A DNA stretch of 64,000 nucleotides from contig JADCRB010000105.1 of the NCBI GenBank assembly GCA_021464245.1, positions 372,001 to 436,000 of the forward strand, read 5' to 3'. Position 1 is the first letter of the stretch. Every line of letters starts with the position of its first letter. Of this stretch, positions 23,306 through 35,104 are shown one piece after another. A program made the position numbers and the translations under genes. The notes under the pieces are model-generated. The model searched no databases and was not told the origin of the DNA. It worked only from the letters and a program-made list of their open reading frames with translations. Source of the stretch: Carallia brachiata (taxonomy: Eukaryota > Streptophyta > Magnoliopsida > Malpighiales > Rhizophoraceae).

Positions 23306-23723
23306 TGTTGGTTTATGGGTCCAAGCATCTGTCCATTATTGATTGGTTGATTTGATCCGATTCAATAATAAAGTAAACAATTAAAAGAGACAGCAGTTAT
23401 AAAGTCCTACATATATAAATATCTCCTTCTCACTCTCTGCACATGTTAATAAAAATGCAAAAAATGTTAGAGACACAAGGTCTTTAAAGTAGAGAAATAG
23501 TAATCATTAATTAATCTCTATTTTATCATATTTGTGCTGTAAAAATAAGAATAATTTTCATGAAATTTTATCATGATTTTACCCTGACTATGAGCTAATT
23601 TTTTAGTGTAAAGAAAGTTAGTAATTCAACTTGAATCTTGAATTGTCAAATGACTTCCGATTTAGATATTTATATTTTATAGTAATTTTTTCTTATGAAA
23701 ATTGATGTCTTTAATTTTCAACA
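23306..23723 (+). mobile_element. Small solo LTR, 418 bp, with 5-bp target duplication
   Basis: The sequence starts TGTTGG and ends CAACA and is flanked on both sides by GTACT (23301-23305 and 23724-23728). A TATA-type site ATATATAAATATC lies near 23409, as expected inside an LTR. Units B and C have an uninterrupted GTTGTACCACAAGG-like sequence here, so it is a unit A insertion followed by LTR-LTR recombination. Orientation is taken from the TATA site. Confidence 0.65.
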
Positions 23724-24339
23724 GTACTGCAAGGAAAAACAAGTAGCCCTTTGGGCTTGATGGATGGTACTCCCAAAAACCATGAGCTTGGAATTTTGCT
23801 TGAATCAGCTTGGAAGATTGCTTCAAGCAGGTGGGCAAAAACGTAGGAAAAAGGAGGCTTTCCGAAAAGTTCAATTTCTTTCATGCCAAGCTTTCTCCAA
23901 TATGTCAGATACCTAGAGGTTTAATATGTGATCAGGCAACAGCTTAGATTTTTTTATTGATTTTTTTAATATAGTGTCAAATAATTTATAATTGAGGGAC
24001 CTTAGATTTAAACTATATCGTTGTCATTTTCTTAATTTTTAGATGTGAATTTTTAGAAGTAAAGAAGTAAAGATTTATTAACTCTTTAAAATTTAAGATA
24101 TAATTTATTTTTAGTCTTACTTAAAAATAAAATTAAATTTTTAGATTGAATAATCTTTTAATACTGTTGCCACCAGCCCTCCAACCCCCTACTGCTCCAC
24201 CAGTGCCCAGTGGTGATTTTGCGCCTTTGAACCGAAAAAAAAGTAGTAAGTACCTAAAAAATTCCATGAACCAACGTATGTTGTTTTAGTCAATCCAAAG
24301 GGCAACCTTTTCCTTCTCCCCCACTTCCGTACTCCACTG

Positions 24340-24415
24340 TATAAATCCCCCAGCACCCCTCTCTCCATACCATCCCAAAGAATTTTCTTCTCTCTCTCTC
24401 TCTCTCTCTCTGGAT
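24340..24415 (+). promoter_or_regulatory. Core promoter and CT-rich leader of DUF761 gene B
   Basis: TATAAAT at 24340-24346, then CATACCATCCCAAAGAA and a (CT)n run, parallel to copies A and C. The transcript start is expected near 24371. Confidence 0.6.
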
Positions 24416-24539
24416 TTGAAACACAGTACACAAAATTTATATATAAAAAAAAAACTCTTTTCCACATCCCTCAAACAAAGTGCTTCAAAGTACAAAGTCA
24501 CAAAAAATTAAAAAAATAAAAAAATACAAAGAAGAAGAA

Positions 24540-25145
24540 ATGGAACAAAATGTGCCAGTGATAGCGGCCAAGAGAATATGGGGCATGGTACGTGTAATCT
24601 TCTTCATGCTAAGAAAGGGAATCTCAAAGAGAAAGCTCATGGTTGATCTCAACATGATGCTCAAACGTGGCAACAAAATCGCAACCAAAGCCATAGACAA
24701 CCTCATGTTCCACCACCACCACCACGACCTCCACCGCCACATGTCATTCCCAGTGCCGCCCGGAGAGTACGAGTTCAGCTGCAGCAACACCCCCACCTAC
24801 TCGTTCTTCCACCTCCTCAGCAAACGCCGCAACAACAACCATCATAGCAATTTCTTTACTTGTGCATTCCACGCGCCGCCCACTAAGGATGATGATGTTT
24901 CCACCGTGACTGCGGTTAAGCTCGCTTTGGAGATCCTAAATAACAACAATGATGTGGCAGTGGAGGCTTCTCCTATGTTGCCCGGTTTCGGGCGGAGCCC
25001 GATGGTAAGGCAGCTGAGGATAACCGACTCGCCGTTTCCAGTAACAGACGTTGATGATGACAATGGTATAGTGGATAAGAAAGCTGAAGAGTTCATAGAA
25101 AAGTTTTATAAGCAGTTGAGGCAACAAAGGAAAATGTGTGACTAA
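24540..25145 (+). CDS. DUF761 protein, ACRE146-like, copy B
   Basis: Intronless, 201 residues, starting MEQNVPVIAAKRIWGM. The frame is open for 20 further codons upstream, but the conserved start, the predicted TATA box and the lysine-rich nature of that stretch favour 24540. It has the same layout as copy A: basic N-terminal block, His run (HHHHH then DLHRH), GFGRSPMVRQLRITDSPFP and C-terminal DUF761 block KKAEEFIEKFYKQLRQQRK. It differs from A mainly by KRKL, NKIATKA, VDDDNG and a TSFHLL-type change (YSFFHLLSKRR). No stop or shift is present. AATAAA lies about 85 bases after the stop. Confidence 0.9.
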   Translation: MEQNVPVIAAKRIWGMVRVIFFMLRKGISKRKLMVDLNMMLKRGNKIATKAIDNLMFHHHHHDLHRHMSFPVPPGEYEFSCSNTPTYSFFHLLSKRRNNNHHSNFFTCAFHAPPTKDDDVSTVTAVKLALEILNNNNDVAVEASPMLPGFGRSPMVRQLRITDSPFPVTDVDDDNGIVDKKAEEFIEKFYKQLRQQRKMCD

Positions 25146-26525
25146 TTAGTTTGAGGATATTCTTAGATTAGTTTTCTTAGATTTTCAGGTTGTTTCGTGG
25201 GTAGTGAGCAATTATTTTTCATATGCTTGTAATAATAAAAGTTAAAATTGTGAAGCCTCAGTGAATGCATAAAAAGAATTTTCCATTTTGTGTTAAGATA
25301 GTATCCTTGAAGTTGTATGAATCATGGAGAAACGGGAGTTTGTTATTATCAGTAAAATTATAGCAAAATAAAAAAAGGTTATATTTCCACTTCCTTTTTT
25401 GGTGTTGAAAATAAATAATCTTCAAAAATCATTTTTTTTTAAGGTTAAAAAAAAAAACACACGGCACTGTAGTTCAATTTATTTTTTATAATTTATATTG
25501 TAAGATGAACACATGTGTTAAGAAATCAATCCGTACCCATGTGACATTTTCATTAATCAAATCACAACTTTTAAAGCTTAGCTTTTAGACTCCTGATAAT
25601 TGTGTCGATTTACAAAAAGAGTAGTGCTATTCTATCCGAATTCGAACAAAATATGATTTTACTCACAAAAAAGTTAATTGGCATAACGAGAAGTTTCAAC
25701 TTGTGATTCATGTAACTCAGGATCCATCTCCAAGACCTCGATGCTAATTAATGTTACTCCTAAGTGCTTCCTTTCTGTAAATTTTTCCGTATTCAGCTCT
25801 GGTAGTTTCACAAGGACTGTATGCTTAGTAACTAAGGCATAGCACCTTGAGATTTTTGAACGGACTGTAGAGTGTGTGTGCAATGTTTGCCCATTTAACG
25901 TCTCTGACCAATTCCTGATTGACTTATTAAAAAAGCAGCTTTTACCTTGTTTTACTGTCTCACCAGCAACTCCACTTGCTTGGCCTGATTCGAGTCCACT
26001 AAATTAAAGTAACACTATTAGCTGGCCCCCTTGTTAACTGCATCAACTTTTTCAGCTTTTCATTTTTCCCTTTTTATGGTATAGCTAGTTTAATTAATTT
26101 TGGTGTTTTTAATGAGAAAATCCTGGTGTCAAGCTGTCAATTGGTTCCTTTGGAGATTGAATTCCGAGTCAGACCCAAAAGCATTGATATTGTAATAGAA
26201 AGCATATAGTAACCATTTGAATGGTACAAGTTTTCTTAGTCATTGAAATATGGTGAAGCTAATTAAAACAAAAAAAAAAAGGGAAAGTGTTTGAGATTCA
26301 ATATATAAGAAAGAATCCCTAAATTTAAATCAAATATTCACAATGATGTACATTTTGTTTGTTTTTATATAGTTAATAAGAAACTCTTCCACAATAGATC
26401 TTGTCTTCAGCCAGTTCCCCGAACTGGAATAAAAGAAAAGGGTTGCGGTACGTTGATAGTTAGCGAAAAATTACCCTTTTAACATGAATTTTAGCTGATC
26501 CCATTATATTTAGGATTAACATTTT

Positions 26526-26570
26526 TTCTTGTTGTTGTTGTTTTTTTTTTTTTTTTTGTTCTTGTTGCTG
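26526..26570 (-). mobile_element. Poly(T) micro-insertion private to unit B
   Basis: TTCTTGTTGTTG (26526-26537) and TTCTTGTTGCTG (26559-26570) flank 21 bases that are nearly all T. Units A (about 19408) and C (about 40357) have a single TTCTTGTTGTT-type site and no T-tract, so the insert is confirmed by two empty sites. The repeat itself is simple-sequence-like, so slippage is an alternative. Confidence 0.45.
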
Positions 26571-28525
26571 TTATATTACGTTTTTAATAAGAAACAATGA
26601 GGTGCAAATAATTGTCTTTTGCAGCATACTGGTAGACATAGCATCATCCCTTTGTCCATTAGGAAACTTTGTTTAAATTGATTTTGGACTAAATAACTCA
26701 ATGAAATATCACTTATTTGTAAGAAATAAAGTGATTATTTGGTCACTTTATTTATGTAATTAATGGTTCTAAGTAACTAATAAACGTTAATTAAGATAAT
26801 AGTTAACTGGTAAGTTTGTAAGTCATATTAAACTATGTAAAATAGTTAATTTAAGCTAAATTTGAAATGCAACGAACATCTTGGAAAACATTGGCACTAA
26901 AGAGAATCGGAACACTATTGGATCAATATATAATTAAAGAATAAAAGGAAAGAAAGCCATCGATTGCAAGCAAGGTATTTGTTTTTATCAAGCATAGCAG
27001 GCAAAGATCTTATATAAATCACTGCAGTAATATTTAACAACATTCATCATGTTTTTTTTTTTTTAACTTTTTTAATTTTTTATGCGGTGATGAAAGGTTG
27101 CTTAACACCAATTGAAGACCTCATAAAGCCAAAGGTTTAGGTGAAAGTGTGCGATCAAGGGCAAAAATGCGGGACAGATGTCACTTTTTGAACTTGCTTT
27201 TGGATGTCCATGACTTTCCTTTGGATGACATGAAAAAAATCTTATTTGCTGTGAAAAAAGAAAGGAAAAAAACAAACTCGCCGTTGGGTTCTTTCCGACA
27301 TGTTTCACGTTTAAATTTCAATCAACGTTTTGATCATTAAAATCTTGTTCTTCTCATGAAAGTAACTATCTATTTATTTTATTGAAGAAGGAAATGCTAA
27401 GTAATTGAGTCTGTCTTCTGGAAATACATTTTTGATTTGATTTTGACTGGGAACACTACTACTTGGAGAGAAAATCCTAAAACACCACTTGTGTGGTGTG
27501 ATTAATTACAGGGTTCAGATTTGCATGAAAAATTACAGATTTGAGTATTGTCAAAGTCAAGTTATAGGACTACATCTACAGCTCAACATCTGATGCGAAC
27601 TATGCTGTAATTATATAATGTTCATGTTTTTTTTTAGGACACAAGCACGCAATGCACCCCGAAGAAATTGTGGGCACTATCCCTGCTAAAAAGGAAAAAA
27701 AAAATCCTAAATGCGCTTAAAATCATGTGGAAGAGGACTACCTTATGTGAGATAGTTACAACTATGACTTTCAACTAAAAGATTTGGAGTTCGATTCTCT
27801 GTTTTCTTTCTCATCAATTTTACATATCACGATGATAGATTATATGAAACTCCAAAATAGAAAAAATAATCATGTAAATAGTGATTTTATCTTTGATTGA
27901 TTGCCATGAAAGCTGGCTTTGATAATATTCACATTCATCAAACCCCCAAAAAAATTTATATTGTCTAAATTAGTTTGGGAGTTCAAGTTTTCGTTAAAGT
28001 AATTTTTTTTTTAATGTGCGGATGTATACCCCGGTAATTAAAATAAGGGTTTTCTCTACGTAGATGTTGCCTTTATGAATTCCTGTTTTGGTTGTCAGTT
28101 TATCTTTATGAGAGAAGTTGACTGGTCAGAATAAAACCCATTTGCATATTGCTCCAAGAAGCAAAAATCACATTTCAGTTGGCGGAAAGTTGCTAATTTA
28201 CAATTGTGCAAATTACATACATGGGGTTTTTCTTTTTTTTTTTTTCGTTCACAGCACTTGTTTTGCTTAAACTTATAGATATTTCGTTCAGTTAACCGCG
28301 ATTCAGCAGGGGTTGTTCAATTTCTTTTAGTAAAAATATTCGATTTAATCAATTATTTAAAAAATAAACTAATGTTATTTACTAATTGAAAGTAATTATA
28401 AACTATTGGTTGTTATATATATTCTCTTTGAATTCTCACAAAATATGACATTAATTTTGACATATAAAAAGAAGAAAAATAATTGATAGTATTCTTTAAG
28501 TAAGATCAAAAGTTATATAACTGAA

Positions 28526-28529
<4 letters not shown>

Positions 28530-28585
<56 letters not shown>
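28530..28585. repeat. (TA)n microsatellite, about 56 bp
   Basis: A pure TA run in unit B. Unit A has only a short TA run at the equivalent place and unit C an A-tract. Confidence 0.9.
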
Positions 28586-28589
<4 letters not shown>

Positions 28590-29041
28590 AGATACCGTCA
28601 AGTAAAATGTGTGGCCATTGTACTACTTAAAAAAAAAAAATCTTGTAATGGAGCTCTAAAAAGAAATTTCTAGCGAGCTAGTTACTCATAAATAGGACTA
28701 CAACTTTAGGAGTAGTTTTGCTTTTTTCCATCTTTTCTCTAAAATGACTAAAAAAAAAAAAGGGAAAGGCTCTGTTCAATGCTTTCTTTTCCAGTGCACT
28801 GCAGGCTCAATGATTCTGAGTTTTCTTCTTTAGATTCTGTCTGTGAATTAACGAATCAGAGTTTATACAATAGGTTATAAGTCTTTAAATGCATGTTTTT
28901 GGCCAACTCGAGTTCATGACATTCATAACTATTTGTATCTGATTGTTTGAAAAGCTTTTTGAATTAGATATATATGTAAACGTTTTGGATTTTAGCCAAG
29001 CAATTTTCTTATAGAACATTAATTATCATACTTTCCTTAAA

Positions 29042-29266
29042 GAGCACGGGTACGTCACCCGATTTTTGGGTACCCGATTTCTTGCTCGAATGGAACGAAT
29101 GGCCAGAGTATTACAATCACAAGTCACACTTTTTGCAATAAAACAAAATAATGAAATGTACTTTTTTTTATTGTAAAAGTAAGCTTATTGTAAAAAAATA
29201 TTGACTATTAGTTTCATTCAGACAACAACATTCAACAACCTACTTTTTCCGTTACTCAAATCCTTT
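29042..29266. mobile_element. Foldback MITE shared by units B and C (copy in B)
   Basis: The block begins GAGCACGGGTACGTCACCC and is absent from unit A, where TCCTTAAATCCTTG runs through. The left arm contains TGCTCGAATGGAACGAAT (about 29083-29100). The matching right arm is well kept only in unit C. It was therefore inserted in the common ancestor of B and C. Confidence 0.5.
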
Positions 29267-30760
29267 TTAATTTTGAGTATTGGCATGACTTGATCTCATA
29301 TAATTGCTTTGAAAAACACCAAAAAAGGATTTAGCGATTAAGTTAGCATTCACTTTATGTTATTGCTTGGAAATTCCATGCACGGAAATTTTTACCAACT
29401 TTATTTTTTATCTCTTCATTGCAATAAAGAACATCACAAATTCCTTAACAAGCACTGTTCTTGATATTTGGCGACAGTGATTTTTAATGTAAAATCTAGC
29501 AAGCACCTAAAATGTATGGTTCCTGCATGTTTCCGTACAATTATTGATCACAAACTCCCAGGAGATTGACTCTTTGGGTACATAAAAATCCAAACCCTGA
29601 AAAAGAAATATAAATTGTATAATGTTACTAAAGTTCCTCATTTCAAAATGATGTGAAAAGACTATAACTCTATAAGCATTGAACAATCTATGAGCCCACA
29701 AATAATTGTAGTATTTACAGGCCACACGAACTGATTGAGTAAATTCTTCTCTCTCTCTCTCAATTTTCATCACATATTGTCTGGTTGGTTTTAATTGGCA
29801 TTTACAACACTTTCAAAATAAAGGTCATCAATTTTTTGCTCTCACACGAAGAGCACCAAATATTGTTGTCAACTTGGCAAGTCCCACCATCTGATGAACT
29901 CGCTTCCTTCATTTTTACTAATATGTAACAAGCTAACTGCAAATTATTTTTTATATTAAAAAAAATGGCAAGTCCCAAAGGTGTGTCTGCATTGTACCAT
30001 TACGATTTTTGGATATACATGTATAGTCCTTATCATTAATTCTTTTGGTAAAAGTCTATTGAATGAATTATATATACAAGATCAAAAATATATCATAATA
30101 ACTAATAACTATGATAATGTATAATGTTGGGACTCACATCCAAGATGCATTAAATTAACGGTTTTATGTATTTTTACAAGAATGACAAGAGAAAGATGCG
30201 TACATGAACTCTATGTCCTTGTCAGTTGTACCACAAGGAAAAACAAGTTGCCCTTTGCGCTTGATGGATGGTTTTTCCAAAAACCATGAGCTTGGAAGTT
30301 TGCTTGAATCAGCTTGGAAGGTTGCTTGAAGCAGGTGGGCAAACACGTGGGAAAAAGGAGGCTTTCCAAAAAGTTCAATTTCTTTCATGCCAAGCTTTTG
30401 TTGATCTCCCCCATTAATAAAAAAAGGAACTATTATTAGTTCAACTTTGCATTTTAAATTCCTGCCAATAAGCCTTTTCCAATCTCCTCCTAATATGCGC
30501 ATAGCCATATGTATCATGATCATGCCACATGTCAAAATCTCATATGAACTTTATTAATTGGCTTTAACTAATTAAATTAAGGTTATGAACTTTATCCCCT
30601 ATGGTTATATTTACGTGCAAGTTTAAATTGAAATTAAACATGATGTGGATTAGGATGGATTCAATTTTTGTGTAGCAATTAGGTTTAGGCTAAGATAATC
30701 CAACTTTGCTAGATTTTGGATCTTAGAAAAGGCAATGTATGTGTATGGAAAAGCAAAACA

Positions 30761-30888
30761 CCCCCCCCCCCCCCCCCCAAAAAAAAATCGCAGTGGGGGA
30801 AAGGCTACCATGCATGTTATCATTCAATTATTGAACTCCCAACTTGTGCGCAAGTATACTCCTCTCTCTCTCCCCCCCCCCCCCCCAA
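30761..30888. repeat. Long C homopolymer tracts
   Basis: A run of 18-19 C followed by A9 (about 30761-30787) and a second run of about 14 C after a (CT)n tract (about 30873-30887). Unit C has only C8 and a plain CT run at the same points, so these expanded in unit B or are assembly artefacts. Confidence 0.7.
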
Positions 30889-31185
30889 TGATCAAGAACA
30901 CAATTCATATGATTTTTGTGGGCAATTGAGTCCTTTTGAGTATTCTAAGATGGATTTGGATTTTGAAAGCTTGCATTTCAAAATCCTATATTTTGAACCA
31001 TTTGATTTGCAACACATGACAATGGCATGAAGTCTTCAAAACAAGTTCCATCAAGTATTATCGACCGTTGCTTTACGTAACGCAATACTAAAAGTAACTT
31101 TAGAGCTCATAAAATTCACCACAAAGGGTCAATTTTTTAGCTTTACCTTTATCTCTTAGTCAATCAAATTAGAAGACAAGCATAT

Positions 31186-31935
31186 TAACAAGAATCTAAT
31201 TTTATTGTGGATGGTTAATTTATTAGAGCGAGATATTATATAGACAAACAAATATCATTATAGTTTAATGTTTGTTTTATCTAGCATCCTCTAATGTATC
31301 AATGGCTCCTGTATTTATCTATTCTCATGTTTCAAATATCATTATATATATATATATATATAGTATTGGGAGACAAGCATTGAGTAGAATAAATAGAAAA
31401 CTTGTAACATTGCTGTCCCCTTTTTGAGTATTTTCTTCAACGTCTTAGTGCAGGCTAAAGGTGCAACTAAAGTTCAGGCTTTTTCGGCCACTTAGAATGG
31501 GCTGTTGCTTACTTATCTAAAGCTAAGAACACATGGAAGTCGTAAATCTCATGCTGATCCAAAGAAATGTAAGAAATATTCAGAAATATCCTTTTTCAGG
31601 TTCAGGTTCCCCTTGGGGCACCCTGGGAAGCAATCATCTCAAATCAAAGTGGCTCTGACTTGAATCTAAGACATATTAAGCAAGTGAACTCGGAGGTCGT
31701 TCAATCAGGAGATTATATAGTTATACTTAAATAACAATAAATAACAACACAATACTGTTTAACGACATTTAACAGTTTATTTATTTTTTTTTAATATAAA
31801 TTCAACAATCAAACAACTCATATCATTTTTTTGTTAGTTTAAAGTCATTTTTGTAAAGTTCAAAAATTTTTTGCTTAGTGAAGCCATCATGCGTATTTTG
31901 GCCAAAGACAACAAAACTCCTGTAGTGGTAGATTG
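31186..31935. other. Intergenic DNA between unit B and the solo LTR
   Basis: AT-rich, with a (TA)n run near 31343-31363. No gene or recognised element is seen. Confidence 0.5.
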
Positions 31936-31940
31936 GTATG

Positions 31941-33375
31941 TGATAGGTTCAATATTTACATAGGTTTATGCATAATTTTTATATATATATTTGGATAGTT
32001 TAACTATATAAATATTGTGAATTGTGGCAAATTCTATTTCGATTGCTTCTTTTATGCTTTGTAGGACAATTGGACATAACCAAAGTATTTGACGCTTGGA
32101 AAAAGGAACCTATCGGGTTTGAAGGAGTAGAAACAAGCCGAGCACCAAAGAACCGAACCAAAAGTTTGGTTGGAAAGCTAATATGTGGTCGGTTCGGGTA
32201 GAATGTCACAGCTTTGCACACTACTTGGTATTTCAGCCATAACTTCCTCTATACAAGTCGGAATTGAGTGATTCTTAAGTCGAATCGAAGCTAAGAGATA
32301 AAGCTACAACTTTGATGTTTTGACAAACTTCGGATTCTACGTGGAAGGGGTCGAAATTTGGGTCCGAAAATAGAGGGTAAAAACTGTCCAGGAAATTTAT
32401 AAATTCTTTTCCAACTCGAATTTGGACTCTTTAGGGTTTATTTGAGGGGATTATAAATACAGAAAGTTACAGCAGAGTTAGAGGACTTTTGGAGGCTATT
32501 CTTGTAGACACAAGACAGAGAAAAAGCGTAGAGAGTGAAGAGGAGAAGAGCATAAGGGAGGAATGCGAAGACTTCGGAAACGAGTTTTTCGATTCCTTTT
32601 CTTTCCCTTCTTTTTCTTTTGAATTTAATGATGTTGGATATTTGTTTATCTTTGGTTTTTAGCATGGGTAGCTAGAACCCTAAATTAGGGCGAAAGGGAT
32701 GTAGCCTAGTTTAGGGTTGGATTATTTGATTTTGTGGATGTTTAGATGTTCTTTTGATTTTATTGCAATTATCTGTTGAGAACTTGATTTGATTTATCTA
32801 TTTTGTTTTTAAATATGCTTTTGTGCCTGGCCATCATGAAAGTAGTCATAGAATTTGTGTTGAGATCGACAGATGCGACACAATCGTGCACTAAATAGAT
32901 AAACATATGAATTTTGAGTCAGACATGAGATAAGTTTACATGATGTCATTATAAATTCTCTATTCTTAATGGGTTTAATCTACTTTGTGTGAGTTCGAGA
33001 GAAGATCATAAATAGATTGAATACGGTTAGGGTTGCTTGACAAAAAATACTAACTAAAGAAGAAGAATTGACATTCAAATCATTAATCCACAAAATTCAT
33101 ATAATTCAGCTCTTTTAGGTGAAAACTCATAGCTCTAGTACCCTCCATCTTGTGTTTAATTCTAATTAATTTGCCTCTGATTTTTCATTAGTTAAATTCC
33201 TTAATTTTTAGTTTAATAATTCTGCTTCTTATTAAATTTCTCAAACATAAAATCTTCAGCTTAAATAACTTAAATCATAATTAATTCTTTGTTCCCTTGG
33301 GTTCGACACCTAAAGTATTTACCAAGTTTTATTACTACGATCGGCCTTGTACGCTTGCAGGATTTCACCCGGTCA
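31941..33375 (+). mobile_element. Solo LTR of 1,435 bp with 5-bp target duplication
   Basis: GTATG lies immediately outside both ends (31936-31940 and 33376-33380). The element starts TGATAGG and ends CGGTCA, giving TG..CA termini that are partly inverted (TGATAG/TGACCG). A promoter-like GGATTATAAATACAG is at about 32449. Near the right end are GTTCCCTTGGGTTCGACACC and TTTTATTACTACGATCGGCC, of the kind often seen near the 3' ends of plant LTRs. No primer-binding site, gag-pol sequence or second LTR follows within the window, so it is a solo LTR left by recombination. The 75-residue antisense frame in it is spurious. Confidence 0.75.
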
Positions 33376-33380
33376 GTATG

Positions 33381-35085
33381 TCTTAAATAATTTGCTTTAC
33401 TTCGTTTCATCGAGAAAAAAAAAAAAAAAGCTTCCACACCGCCCATCGATATAAAGCATCACCTTTAATTTAAATAATAAGATCAGTTTTATTAAGGACA
33501 TATGAGCAGACAAATGGATACAAGTGCATTACAATAAATAGATTAGGTGAAACCAAGGCTAACGATAAAAAATGAGGTTTGTTTGTATAGTAGTTTTTTT
33601 ATTATTTTGGTAAGTTATCCGCAATAAACTTTGAAATCCTAGCGGTTAATATGCTTAAAATACTAATTATCACTGTATAAACACATTAAAAAAAAAAGAA
33701 AAAAATGAAAAGTCCAATAACGTATGATGGCCATACAAGTTCAATGGCTAGCCACCTAATGCATGCACAATGACTATATGAGTTCAATGGCCAACTATTT
33801 AGTGGCAGTGATAGTTGTCCTGTTTTGTTACTCATTACCTATAAATAGGCAATGAGCCGAGTCACGCAGAACCAACTTGGCAACAAGCAAGCAAGTCCCG
33901 AGAGTTGCAAAGTAATTCCAATTGTATTTGCCACCTCTTTCCCTACGTTTTAATATTTTCGGCGTATATTTTCTAGATATTATTGGAGTAGATTTTTTAA
34001 ATTAAAAGTTTAAAATATTAAATATACTCATTTTTATACTTGTAATCATAATATTTTGGGTGTATACTCTCTGACCGTCACTAAATTGAATCTGTCAGGT
34101 CAAAAATTTAAAATATTAAAATATTAAATATATGTCTGAAGATCAAGCTCTTACGACACTTAGTGAAGTCCAATCCGTTTAAGAGCAAGCTCCCCGCAAC
34201 CATCACCAAAAGCAAGTTAGTCTGATTGAGATTAAGTCTCTTACGACCCTCACTGGAATTACAACATCCACTTGAGATCAATTCTTGACTCTCAACAGAA
34301 TTCATTCCGTTCAAGATAAAATTGTGGAAATTATTTTTATCAAGATTAGACTCGCATAGCCCTTGAGGGAATCACGAAGAAACATTAATCGAAAGATTTA
34401 TATAGAGATCGACCCCACACAAATTTAAATTTTTATTTGTGATTTGTAATTATATTTTTGAATTTAACTATTTAAGACTCAAAATTTATGGCTGTTTTAC
34501 ACACTGATACATGAAAACTTATAATAAGCTCCAAAAAATGTTGCCCTCCTTCTAGGGTTCGATCTTTTGAATTCAGTCAAGTGAATGCAATACTCTCACC
34601 ATACTCTAAAATAAAACTCCATCTTTTGTAGCTGTTCTTTGCTAAAATATTACATTTGTGAAAAACTCGTTTACTTTCCTTAGTGTTAGAGTCTAATTGT
34701 GATCTATTTTTAGGATGCATGCAATTGTTTTAATTTTTTTTATTTGATTGATTTTTTATATAGTATTAGAATTTTTATGACCGAGAAATTATGTATTAGG
34801 ATATTTTGGCATGTTAACTATATATACAAAGCAAAATCCATCCATGCACGTTTGCATGGGACGAAAAATTATGTTCTTAGCCCAGCTTGTTTTTTAATGT
34901 ATAAATAATAATTCAAGCTTTGAAGTAGTAATCTTTTGGGCCAAGGGGGAATTCATTGACAAACTTAACTCATTTCAGCCCTTAAGCCGAAACAGTCCAT
35001 TTTTGACTCTTTATAGCGTTTGCCAAATTGGTAAAAGATTATACATATTTCCTACTATAGGACAATGCTCGTACAAGGGACGAAG
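33381..35085. other. Intergenic DNA with a TATA-like fragment
   Basis: No gene is seen. At about 33838-33850 there is CCTATAAATAGGCAATGAGC followed by a GC-richer, transcript-like stretch, preceded by two related AGTTCAATGGC(T/C)A blocks (about 33738 and 33781). This could be an orphan promoter, for example from a decayed LTR, but no ends were found. Confidence 0.35.
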
Positions 35086-35104
35086 GCAGAATTCAAGGTT
35101 CTCA

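Larger units (their letters stand above)
15745..23896 (+). repeat. Direct repeat unit A of a three-copy segmental duplication
   Basis: This segment aligns by eye with units B (about 23903-31185) and C (about 37362-45510), all in direct orientation. Shared landmarks are a promoter-proximal block, the DUF761 gene, its 3' flank, and scattered blocks out to GCATGCCAAGCTT-like sequence (GTTCAATTTCTTTCATGCC here). A ends at about 23896, where sequence from near the start of unit B begins directly. Compared with B and C it has private insertions at 17742-18738, 21259-21575 and 23306-23723, and it lacks the foldback MITE found in B and C. Apart from the DUF761 gene and these elements no gene is seen in it. 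Confidence 0.85.
23903..31185 (+). repeat. Direct repeat unit B
   Basis: It is joined head-to-tail to unit A; the first bases (GATACCTAGAGGTTTAATAT) match a point about 100 bp inside units A and C, so B is slightly truncated on the left. It carries the DUF761 gene B and matches unit C most closely, sharing with it the foldback MITE at 29042 and a tail (about 30410-31185) that unit A lacks. Private changes are a long (TA)n at 28530-28585, a poly(T) micro-insertion at 26538, and long C-tracts. Outside the gene no coding sequence is seen. Confidence 0.85.

Noticed and set aside
30164..30535. A 123-residue minus-strand open frame in unit B with counterparts in A and C
   Set aside because: The stretch after KEIELFGKPPFS can be read in all three units, but most differences change the amino acid and unit C has lost the start region, so it behaves like non-coding DNA within the duplication.
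32685..32700. AACCCTAAATTAGGG, resembling plant telomere repeats
   Set aside because: Only a single unit and an inverted partial one within the solo LTR, not an array.
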